From Stappia albiluteola (GTDB taxonomy: Bacteria; Pseudomonadota; Alphaproteobacteria; Rhizobiales; Stappiaceae), in contig NZ_JACFXV010000043.1 in the NCBI RefSeq assembly GCF_014050225.1, positions 186,001-250,000 of the forward strand: 64,000 bases of DNA, in the 5' to 3' direction. A program made the position numbers and the translations under genes. Shown one piece after another: positions 53,170 through 60,832 of this stretch (positions are counted from its first letter, which is position 1; the number at the start of each line of letters is the position of its first letter). Below the pieces are notes generated by a model, which was not told the DNA's origin, made no database searches, and was given only the letters and a program-made list of their open reading frames with translations.

Positions 53170-54996
53170 ATGTGCGGAATTGTCGGGATCCTTGGAAAGG
53201 CGGATGTCGCGGGGCAATTGGTCGACGCGCTGAAGCGCCTGGAATACCGGGGCTATGATTCCGCCGGCGTTGCCACGCTGATCGACGGCGGCCTTGTCAG
53301 CCGGCGCGCGGAAGGCAAGCTCAGGAACCTGGAAGCCAAACTGGAACAAAGCCCGCTGGCGGGAACCAGCGGCATCGGGCATACGCGCTGGGCCACGCAC
53401 GGAGCGCCGAGCGTCAGAAACGCCCATCCGCACGCGACGACGCGGGTGGCCGTGGTCCACAACGGCATCATCGAGAATTTCCTGGAACTGCGCGCCGAGG
53501 TCGAGGCCAGGGGCTGCCGCCTGGAAAGCGATACGGACACGGAAGTGGTCGCCCACCTCATCACACTGGATCTTCAAGCGGGAAAGACACCGCGCGAGGC
53601 AGTGGCAGCCACACTGCACCGCCTCAAGGGTGCGTTCTCCTTCGCGATCCTCTTTGCCGGCGAAGACGACCTGATGATCGGTGCCCGGCGCGGCTCGCCG
53701 CTGGCGGTCGGTCACGGCGACGGCGAGATGTATCTCGGCTCGGACGCTATTGCATTGGCGCCCTTTACCGACCGCATCACCTATCTGGAGGAAGGCGACT
53801 GGGCGGTGCTGACGCGCCGGGGCGTCGAAATCTTCGACGAGAACGACAGGCCCGTGGAAAGGCGCGAAACGGCAACCTCGGCCGCGGCAACGCTGGTCGA
53901 CAAGGGCAATTTCCGCCACTTCATGGCCAAGGAGATCCACGAGCAGCCGGAAGTGCTCGGGCATACCCTTTCGCGTTATCTCGATCTCACGCAGTCGAAG
54001 ACGGTGCTGCCGAAAGGGGCGGAATTCGATTTCGCCTCCTGCGAGCGATTGGTGATTTCAGCCTGCGGCACAGCCTATTATGCCGGTCTCATCGGCAAAT
54101 ACTGGTTCGAGACGATTGCCCGGCTGCCGGTCGACATCGATATCGCTTCGGAGTTCCGCTATCGCGAAGTGCCGGTCAAGGCGGGCGACCTGGCGCTGTT
54201 CGTCTCGCAATCGGGCGAGACCGCCGACACGCTCGCCTCGCTGCGCTATTGCAAGGCGCAGGGAATGAAGATCGGCGCGGTGGTGAACGTGCCTGAATCG
54301 ACCATCGCCCGTGAAGCGGATTTCGTCTTTCCGACCATCGCGGGCCGGGAGATCGGGGTCGCTTCCACCAAGGCATTCGTATGCCAGCTTGCGGTGCTTG
54401 CCTCGCTTGCCGTCCATGCCGGGCGCGTCAGGGGCACGATCAGCGATGAGCGCGAGGCAGAACTCGTGCGCATGCTCGCCGAAATCCCTGCCTATGCGGT
54501 CAAGGCGCTGCGGCACGAGGTGGAAGTGGAGCAGCTTGCCCAGCCGCTTTCCAAGTCGCAGCACGTGCTCTATCTCGGCCGCGGCACCAGCTTCCCGCTC
54601 GCCATGGAAGGCGCGCTGAAGCTGAAGGAGATTTCCTATATCCATGCCGAGGGATATGCCGCCGGCGAACTCAAGCACGGCCCGATCGCGCTGATCGACG
54701 AGACCATGCCGGTCGTCATTGTCGCGCCCTATGACGGGGTTTTCGAGAAGACGGTGTCGAACATGCAGGAAGTGGCGGCGCGAGGCGGCCGCATCATCCT
54801 GATCACCGACCAGCGCGGCGCCGAGGAATCCGGCTTGCAGGCCTGGAAGACGATCGTGCTGCCGGATGTGCCGGCCTTCATCGCGCCGATCGTGCACGCT
54901 ATCCCCGTGCAGCTTCTGGCCTATCACACCGCCGTCTTCATGGGCACGGATGTGGATCAGCCGCGCAATCTGGCAAAGTCCGTCACGGTGGAATGA
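53170..54996 (+). CDS. glmS: glutamine-fructose-6-phosphate aminotransferase
   Basis: Makes glucosamine 6-phosphate, the first step toward UDP-GlcNAc for peptidoglycan and lipid A. The 608 residues start MCGIVGILGKADVAG, with Cys2 the glutaminase nucleophile, and contain HTRWATHGAPS. Two SIS domains follow (VISACGTAYYAGLIGKYW and YLGRGTSFPLAMEGALKLKE), and the end is QPRNLAKSVTVE. glmU, its usual neighbour, is not adjacent. The leader holds an unusual inverted repeat. Confidence 0.98.
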   Translation: MCGIVGILGKADVAGQLVDALKRLEYRGYDSAGVATLIDGGLVSRRAEGKLRNLEAKLEQSPLAGTSGIGHTRWATHGAPSVRNAHPHATTRVAVVHNGIIENFLELRAEVEARGCRLESDTDTEVVAHLITLDLQAGKTPREAVAATLHRLKGAFSFAILFAGEDDLMIGARRGSPLAVGHGDGEMYLGSDAIALAPFTDRITYLEEGDWAVLTRRGVEIFDENDRPVERRETATSAAATLVDKGNFRHFMAKEIHEQPEVLGHTLSRYLDLTQSKTVLPKGAEFDFASCERLVISACGTAYYAGLIGKYWFETIARLPVDIDIASEFRYREVPVKAGDLALFVSQSGETADTLASLRYCKAQGMKIGAVVNVPESTIAREADFVFPTIAGREIGVASTKAFVCQLAVLASLAVHAGRVRGTISDEREAELVRMLAEIPAYAVKALRHEVEVEQLAQPLSKSQHVLYLGRGTSFPLAMEGALKLKEISYIHAEGYAAGELKHGPIALIDETMPVVIVAPYDGVFEKTVSNMQEVAARGGRIILITDQRGAEESGLQAWKTIVLPDVPAFIAPIVHAIPVQLLAYHTAVFMGTDVDQPRNLAKSVTVE

Positions 54997-55015
54997 CGAT
55001 ACAGGCCCGTCGCGC

Positions 55016-56743
55016 TTATTGGGCGGCGGGCTCTCCTTCGCCTTCCGGCTGGTCTTCCGGCAGGCGCGGGCAGACAAGGCCCAGATCGCCGACGCTGATG
55101 CAGGACCGGCACCAGGTGATGCCGCGCTCGGCCTCCTGCCTTTCGAGCTCTTCTTCCGACATGCCTTCCGGAGCGGGAATGCAGCTTTGGCCGCAAGCTT
55201 CCAGGCCCTGGGGCGCATCGGGCGCGCCTGCGAGCAAGGTGAAGATCCTGCCGGTCGCACACAGGATTTCGCTCGGTTCGAAGAGGCCGGGCAGCCCTGC
55301 TTCATCTTCTGGAGCGGTGTCCACCGGCGGTGCTATGGGCGGCGCCGTCCCGGCGGGCGGCGGCGAGCCGGGCTCGGCCGACACGGGCTGGCATGCCTCG
55401 AAAAGCATCGCCAGCGTTTCAGGGTCCGTGTAGGGCACCGTTTCGTCGCCCAACCCTTCGTCTTCCCGGAATTCCCGCCAGGCACGCTGGGTTTGCGGTC
55501 CCGGCAAACCGTCGACGGTGCCCGCGTCATAGCCCGATTCGTTGAGGCAGCCCTGTATCCAGGCCACATTTTCCTGACGCGTCGGGCGCGGGCGGATCGG
55601 CGCGCAGCCGGCGCCGTAAGGGCGATAGCCTTCCTGACAGACGCAGCGGTTTTCGGAGATCGAATAGACGAAGGGAGCACTGCATATGCGCGTGTCGCGC
55701 CGCACGCAGGCACCATCGAGCACCACATATCCGCTCGGGCAGATGCAGCCACCAGCACTTGCCGAATAAAGCCACGGCGCCTCGCAGCGCGGCGCCGGCA
55801 GCAGCGGCGGGATCGGCACCGGCAGGATGCAGCGGTTCAGGGCCGACGAATAGATATAGGGAAGAACGCAGCGGCGCGGCCGGTCGGGAAGAATGCAACG
55901 GCCGTTGCGCCAGACGCGCGGCGGCCGGCAGAAGTTTGCATCCGGCAGAATGCAGCGACCGTTGCGCAGCACGCGCGGTGGGCGGCACTCGACCACACGG
56001 TCCACGCAGCGGCCATTGCGGTAGACCTGGCCGGGCCGGCATTGGCGGTCCGGATCCACGCAACGCCCGTTACGTAAAACCTGAGGCGGGCGGCACTCCG
56101 CAACCCGGTCCACGCAGCGTCCGTCACGCAACACCTGACCTTGCCGGCATGTGGGGGCGACATCGACGCAACGGCCATTGCGCAGCACCTGGCCGGCGCG
56201 GCATTCAACGACGCGATCGACACAGCGTCCATTGCGCAGAACCTGACCCTCCCGGCAGGTGGGCGTTGCGTCGACGCAGCGACCGTTGCGCAGCACCTGG
56301 CCGCGGCGGCATTCGACGACCCGGTCCACGCACTGGCCGTTGCGGAGAACCTGACCGGCCGGGCAGTTGACAGGCTGAGGATTTACGCAGCGCCCGTTGC
56401 GAAGCACTTGCGGTGGCTGGCACTCCACGACGCGGTCCACGCACTGTCCGTCGCGCAAGACCTGTCCGCGGGGGCACCTCGGCGGCTGCTCAATGCAACG
56501 GCCGTTACGGAAGACCTGTCCTTCGGGGCACTGCTGCCGGCGGGGCTGGAATCCTTCTGCGGTCTTGGGCGGTTCGGGCTTTTGCTGCCCGAACTGGATT
56601 TGCAGAACCTCCTTCGCCGACGTTGGCGCCGTCCCTGCGGCGAATGCGCCAAGAAGGCCGATCAGAAGGGCAAGGAGGATGCCGGGAAGCGAGGCAGGGG
56701 CTTTAGGGAGGACCGTATTGGTCGACAGGCGTCTACGTGACAC
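55016..56743 (-). CDS. secreted cysteine-rich tandem-repeat protein
   Basis: A 575-residue exported protein of unknown function. A signal peptide covers about residues 1-43 (LPGILLALLIGLLGAFAAGT). Residues 72-291 are twelve tandem repeats of 18-20 residues with consensus C-x-x-G-Q-V-L-R-N-G-R-C-V-D, each with two Cys ten residues apart. Three degenerate Cys modules follow to about 382, then a segment like a peptidoglycan-binding domain (390-430, containing GTVDGLPGPQTQRAWREF), a Pro-rich linker, and a further Cys-containing tail. The GTG at 56743 follows an AAGGGGG site. It is convergent with glmS. Some rhizobial envelope proteins have similar Cys-rich modules, but I cannot name a family. Confidence 0.85.
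   Translation of the reverse strand: MSRRRLSTNTVLPKAPASLPGILLALLIGLLGAFAAGTAPTSAKEVLQIQFGQQKPEPPKTAEGFQPRRQQCPEGQVFRNGRCIEQPPRCPRGQVLRDGQCVDRVVECQPPQVLRNGRCVNPQPVNCPAGQVLRNGQCVDRVVECRRGQVLRNGRCVDATPTCREGQVLRNGRCVDRVVECRAGQVLRNGRCVDVAPTCRQGQVLRDGRCVDRVAECRPPQVLRNGRCVDPDRQCRPGQVYRNGRCVDRVVECRPPRVLRNGRCILPDANFCRPPRVWRNGRCILPDRPRRCVLPYIYSSALNRCILPVPIPPLLPAPRCEAPWLYSASAGGCICPSGYVVLDGACVRRDTRICSAPFVYSISENRCVCQEGYRPYGAGCAPIRPRPTRQENVAWIQGCLNESGYDAGTVDGLPGPQTQRAWREFREDEGLGDETVPYTDPETLAMLFEACQPVSAEPGSPPPAGTAPPIAPPVDTAPEDEAGLPGLFEPSEILCATGRIFTLLAGAPDAPQGLEACGQSCIPAPEGMSEEELERQEAERGITWCRSCISVGDLGLVCPRLPEDQPEGEGEPAAQ
55871..56530 (-). repeat. tandem coding repeats, about 54 bp each, in pairs
   Basis: Twelve in-frame copies encode the two-Cys motif. 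Even-numbered copies 2, 4, 6, 8 and 10 end in VDRVVE or VDRVAE, while odd copies end differently (ATPT, VAPT, PDRQ). The array therefore grew by duplication of a 36-residue (108-bp) double unit. Copies 11 and 12 change VD to IL (RCILPD). Confidence 0.9.
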
Positions 56744-56959
56744 TTTCAGCCCCCTTGCTCAGGCGGTGCTTGGTCCGGAAACGGGACTGCCGATCCTCCG
56801 TCGGTTCGATGAAAGGAACGCGACGACGAGTCTATCGGTAGCCCTGCAGGAAAGAACTCTAGCACAGGTCAATCACGTTCGGGTGAACAGTGTTTCTCGG
56901 ATGCTGCTTTTTATCGTGCCGCGCGAAGGAGTTAGCCTGCTGCGAAGCAGGCGTGCTCT

Positions 56960-57400
56960 TCAGGAAATCTCGGAAGGCCGGCTGACGACAAAGGCCGCGC
57001 AGCCGAGGAAGAAGAGTGCGACGAGGAACGCGGACATTCTTCCTGGATGGGCGGAGAGAAGGAAAATGCTGAAGCCGATGCCCATACCCGCAAGCGCAAA
57101 GGCCTTGGAGCGCCGCGAGATAACGCCGTGTTCCCGCCAGGCGCGCACGGGGGGACCGAACCGCCGATGCTCCATGATGCGGCGCTCCAGTTCCGGCGAC
57201 GACCGTGCGAAGCATGTTGCGGCCAGGATGAGGAAGATCGTCGTCGGCAACAGGGGGACGACGACCCCGATCAGGCCGATCACGACGAATAGTGCGCCTA
57301 GCGTCTTGAATAGCGGTCGCTGCAACGTCGCAGCCTCACTCAGCCCTTGCGGGTACGGGATTGAAAAACTTTGGCGGCGTGGAGGATACCGCGCTGGCAA
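56960..57400 (-). CDS. DUF454 (YbaN-like) membrane protein
   Basis: A 146-residue inner-membrane protein. Family marks are LGALFVVIGLIGVVVPLLPTT and ILAATCFARSSPELERRI, followed by a conserved WREHGVISRRSKAFAL and two C-terminal spans. About three or four spans in total. The outer start would be a TTG at 57400; a TTG near residue 26 (LQRPLFKTLGALF) is also possible, so the N-terminus is uncertain. Function unknown. It is divergent from DUF502. Confidence 0.8.
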   Translation of the reverse strand: MPARYPPRRQSFSIPYPQGLSEAATLQRPLFKTLGALFVVIGLIGVVVPLLPTTIFLILAATCFARSSPELERRIMEHRRFGPPVRAWREHGVISRRSKAFALAGMGIGFSIFLLSAHPGRMSAFLVALFFLGCAAFVVSRPSEIS

Positions 57401-57488
57401 TTTCTACACTATGTAGAGAGAGGGCCGTAAGGAAAAAGGCCCCGGTGCCGGCTGCCGGCGCCTCAGTTGTGATGGGACGCGGAAGCCG

Positions 57489-58235
57489 GTGACGCAAAAG
57501 CAGGATCTGGAACAGCAGGACGAGCCGCTGCATATGAAGGCATCGCGTCCAAGCGGGATGACGCGACTTAGGAACTATTTCCTTACGGGTCTCGTCATTG
57601 CCGGTCCCATAGGCATCACGCTTTATCTTACCTGGTCGCTGATCCAATGGGTCGACGGCTGGGTGAAGCCGTTCATTCCTGCCGTCTACAATCCAGACAC
57701 CTATTTGCCGTTTCCGGTCCCCGGATTCGGGCTGATCGTCGCATTCTTCGCGCTGACGCTCGTCGGCTTCTTCACAGCCAATATCGCCGGCAGGACGTTG
57801 CTCGCCTATGGCGAATCCGTGCTTGGCCGCATGCCGCTGGTGCGCAATCTCTACAGCGGCCTGAAGCAGATTTTCGAGACCGTGCTTTCGGAGCGTTCCA
57901 ACACCTTCAAGAAGGCGGGGCTGATCGAATATCCGCGGCAAGGTCTCTGGGCGATCGTCTTCGTCGCCACCGATACCAAGGGCGAGGTGTCCCATCGGCT
58001 TTCGGGTGGGCGGGAGTATATTTCCGTCTTCCTGCCGACGACGCCCAATCCAACCTCCGGCTTTCTGCTGTTCGTGCCGCGCGACGAAGTGATCGAGCTT
58101 GAGATGTCGGTCGAAGAGGCGGCCAAGCTGGTCATTTCCGCCGGTCTCGTCAGTCCCGAATTTCCGAAAAAGCTGCCCGTGAAGGCGCCCGGCAAGAAGT
58201 CGGCAAAGCCCGCTTCACTTGAACCTGCCGATTGA
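57489..58235 (+). CDS. DUF502 membrane protein
   Basis: A 248-residue protein of the DUF502 family found near recG in rhizobia. Two membrane spans are seen (LRNYFLTGLVIAGPIGITLY and PGFGLIVAFFALTLVGFFTA), then a soluble domain with GRMPLVRNLYSGLKQIFET, STPNPTSG-like PTTPNPTSGFLLFVP, and a Lys/Pro-rich tail. I used the GTG at 57489; an ATG at 57534 is an alternative. Its stop codon directly abuts the recG stop on the other strand. Function unknown. Confidence 0.88.
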   Translation: MTQKQDLEQQDEPLHMKASRPSGMTRLRNYFLTGLVIAGPIGITLYLTWSLIQWVDGWVKPFIPAVYNPDTYLPFPVPGFGLIVAFFALTLVGFFTANIAGRTLLAYGESVLGRMPLVRNLYSGLKQIFETVLSERSNTFKKAGLIEYPRQGLWAIVFVATDTKGEVSHRLSGGREYISVFLPTTPNPTSGFLLFVPRDEVIELEMSVEEAAKLVISAGLVSPEFPKKLPVKAPGKKSAKPASLEPAD

Positions 58236-60338
58236 TCAGCCCGCGCGCAGAAGTCTCACGGCTTCGTCGCGCGAGAACAGATAGAGCAGAACACGCAGGG
58301 CCTGGCCGCGCTCGCCCTTGAGCTCGGGATCTTTCTCCAGGATCAGCTTGGCGTCATCGCGGGCGACTTCCATGAGGTCGGCGTGTGTTTCGGCGCGGGC
58401 GATGCGAAAGCCGGGCATGCCCGACTGGCGCGTGCCGAGGATCTCGCCTTCGCCGCGCAGCCGCAGGTCTTCCTCGGCAATGCGGAAACCGTCGTTCGTC
58501 TCGCGCATGATCTGCAGACGCGCCGTTGCCGTTTCGCCGAGCGGCCCCTTGAACAGCAGAACGCAGGTCGACGCCTTCGAGCCGCGCCCGACGCGACCGC
58601 GCAGCTGGTGAAGCTGCGACAACCCGAAGCGCTCCGCGTGTTCGATGACGATGATCGTCGCGTCCGGCACGTCGACGCCGACCTCGATCACCGTGGTGGC
58701 CACGAGGACACGCGCCTGGCCGTCCTTGAAGGCTGACATCGCCGCTTCCTTTTCCGCCGCGTCCTGCCGGCCATGCACCAGCGCGACGACAGGACCGAGC
58801 GCGCGCGCCAGATCTTCGTAGCGTTGCTCGGCGGCCGCGAGATCGGATTTTTCCGATTCCTCCACCAACGGGCAGACCCAGTAGATCTTCTGGCCTTCGG
58901 CGATTGCCGCGCGCATCCGCTCGACCACCTCGCCGATACGATCCAATGCGACCGTGACCGTCTTGATCGGTTGCCGGCCGGCGGGTTTCTCGGTGAGCTT
59001 GGAGACCTCCATGTCGCCGAAATAGGTCAGCACGAGGGTGCGCGGGATGGGCGTCGCCGTCATGACGAGCACGTCGACGCCGCGCCCTTTCGCCGAAAGC
59101 GCCAGCCGCTGGTGCACGCCGAACCGGTGCTGCTCGTCGATCACCGCAAGGCCGAGATCCTTGAAGGCGACGTCGCCCTGAAAGAGGGCATGGGTTCCGA
59201 CGAGAAGGTCGATCTCGCCGCTCTCCAGACCCTCGCGCACCTCGCGCCGATGTTTCGCGCCATCGCGCCCGGTAAGGACTGCCGCACGGATGCCCGCCGC
59301 CTCGCAGAGCGGGGCGATCGAGGCGAAGTGCTGGCGGGCGAGGATTTCGGTCGGGGCCATCATCGCGGCCTGAGCGCCGCTTTCGACCACGGTGCAGATG
59401 GCAAGAAGCGCGACGATGGTCTTGCCGGCGCCGACATCCCCCTGCAACAGACGCAACATGCGCGTCGGCTCGGCCAGATCGCTCTCGATCTCGGCGACCG
59501 CCTGCCGCTGACCGTCGGTCAGCGAATAGGGCAGGGCGGCAAGCACCTTGCGTTTCAGGTGGCCGTCCGGCCGCCGCGATATCCCGCCCACGGTCTTCAG
59601 AGAGCGGCGCACAAGGGCGAGCGCGAGCTGGTTGGCGAGGTATTCGTCATAGGCGAGGCGGCTCAGGGCGGGGTTCTCGTCGGAGCCGACACCGCCGTCC
59701 GCCGGATGATGGATCTCCTCCAGCGCCTCGCGGAACGGCGGGAAGCGGCGCCTGTCCAGAAAGGCCGCATCGAGCCATTCGGGCAGGTCCGGCACGGATT
59801 TCAGGGCGAGCCCGAGCGCCTTCTGCAACATTTTCGACGAAAGGCCCGCCGTGAGCGGATAGACGGGTTCGACCAGAGGCAAGTCGGCGGCATCGCCAAT
59901 CGGCACCATGTGGTCCGGGTGGACCATCTGCGCGCGGCCGTTGAACCACTCGACCTTGCCCGAAACAAGCAGGGTTTCGCCTTCGGGAAGCGTCTTTTCC
60001 AGCCAGTCGCGCCGGGCGTGGAAGAAGACCAGGGCGATTTCGCCACTGTCGTCATGGGCAAAGACGCGGTAGGGAATCTTGCTGTGGCGCGGCGGCGGCT
60101 GGTGCCGGTCGATCCTCACCTCCAGCGTGACGATCGCGCCTTCCGGAGCGCGGGCGATGCCCGGCCTCAGGCGTCGATCGATCACGCCGCTCGGCATGTG
60201 GAACAGCAGATCGACGAGCGCCGGCTCCCGGTCGCCGGAGCCTTCCAGAAGGGTCTGCATGGTCTTTGCGGTTTTCGGTCCGATGCCCGAAAGGCTGGAG
60301 ATCGGTCGAAACAGGGGATCGAGAAGGGCCGGGCGCAT
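58236..60338 (-). CDS. recG: ATP-dependent DNA helicase RecG
   Basis: Remodels stalled replication forks and recombination intermediates. The 700 residues have the N-terminal wedge domain (LSGIGPKTAKTMQTLL), Walker A in GDVGAGKTIVALLA, the DEQH box in VIDEQHRFGVHQRLAL, TATPIPRTLVLTYFGDM, and the C-terminal QLRGRVGRGSKAS helicase motif VI. Length is normal. It ends exactly where the convergent DUF502 gene ends. It is divergent from sdhE. Confidence 0.97.
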   Translation of the reverse strand: MRPALLDPLFRPISSLSGIGPKTAKTMQTLLEGSGDREPALVDLLFHMPSGVIDRRLRPGIARAPEGAIVTLEVRIDRHQPPPRHSKIPYRVFAHDDSGEIALVFFHARRDWLEKTLPEGETLLVSGKVEWFNGRAQMVHPDHMVPIGDAADLPLVEPVYPLTAGLSSKMLQKALGLALKSVPDLPEWLDAAFLDRRRFPPFREALEEIHHPADGGVGSDENPALSRLAYDEYLANQLALALVRRSLKTVGGISRRPDGHLKRKVLAALPYSLTDGQRQAVAEIESDLAEPTRMLRLLQGDVGAGKTIVALLAICTVVESGAQAAMMAPTEILARQHFASIAPLCEAAGIRAAVLTGRDGAKHRREVREGLESGEIDLLVGTHALFQGDVAFKDLGLAVIDEQHRFGVHQRLALSAKGRGVDVLVMTATPIPRTLVLTYFGDMEVSKLTEKPAGRQPIKTVTVALDRIGEVVERMRAAIAEGQKIYWVCPLVEESEKSDLAAAEQRYEDLARALGPVVALVHGRQDAAEKEAAMSAFKDGQARVLVATTVIEVGVDVPDATIIVIEHAERFGLSQLHQLRGRVGRGSKASTCVLLFKGPLGETATARLQIMRETNDGFRIAEEDLRLRGEGEILGTRQSGMPGFRIARAETHADLMEVARDDAKLILEKDPELKGERGQALRVLLYLFSRDEAVRLLRAG

Positions 60339-60494
60339 GCGTTCCTAACTGCCATCACCATTTGCGATAGGCAATCGCCGATCGCGGGTTTCGGCGCTGA
60401 CAGGCGGCGATGCGCGGGCTATATAGGCGCCAGATCCTGTGCGCGTGACGGGCGAAACCGCCTGTCGCGAAGAATTCGATTCCGGAGATTTTCG

Positions 60495-60794
60495 ATGGAC
60501 GCTGAAAAGACGGGGAGCGCTGCGGTGGATGGCCTCGATGCGCGCCGCAAGCGCATTCTGTTTCGCGCCCAGCATCGCGGCATCAAGGAAATGGACATCC
60601 TGATCGGCGGCTATGTGAACGCGCATATCGCCACGATGCCGGAGGCCGACCTCAACGAAATCGAGGCGCTGATGGAGATACCCGATCAGGACCTGCTGTC
60701 GTGGATGACCGGCAGCCGCGAGGTTCCGGCGCGCGTCAATACGCCACTCTACCGGGCGATCATTGCCTTTCGCGGCGCGCAGGCGAGAAGCTGA
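60495..60794 (+). CDS. sdhE: FAD assembly factor SdhE
   Basis: Helps attach FAD to succinate dehydrogenase. The 99 residues match the DUF339 family: RRKRILFRAQHRGIKEMDIL with the conserved RGxxE surface (here RGIKEMD), EIEALMEIPDQDLLSWMTG, and a short C-terminal tail. The ATG at 60495 follows a CCGGAGA site. recG, sdhE and mfd are neighbours in many rhizobia. It precedes mfd by 38 bp. Confidence 0.92.
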   Translation: MDAEKTGSAAVDGLDARRKRILFRAQHRGIKEMDILIGGYVNAHIATMPEADLNEIEALMEIPDQDLLSWMTGSREVPARVNTPLYRAIIAFRGAQARS

Positions 60795-60832
60795 AGCACG
60801 GCCGCGTTTTCAAGATTGAGGATTACCGAAAG

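Noticed and set aside
53060-53170. glmS ribozyme/riboswitch
   Set aside because: That element is known from Firmicutes, and the leader here lacks its conserved core; only an inverted repeat with T-run is seen.
55871-56530. Possible CRISPR-like array of regular repeats
   Set aside because: Repeats are in frame, protein-coding and contiguous, without unique spacers.
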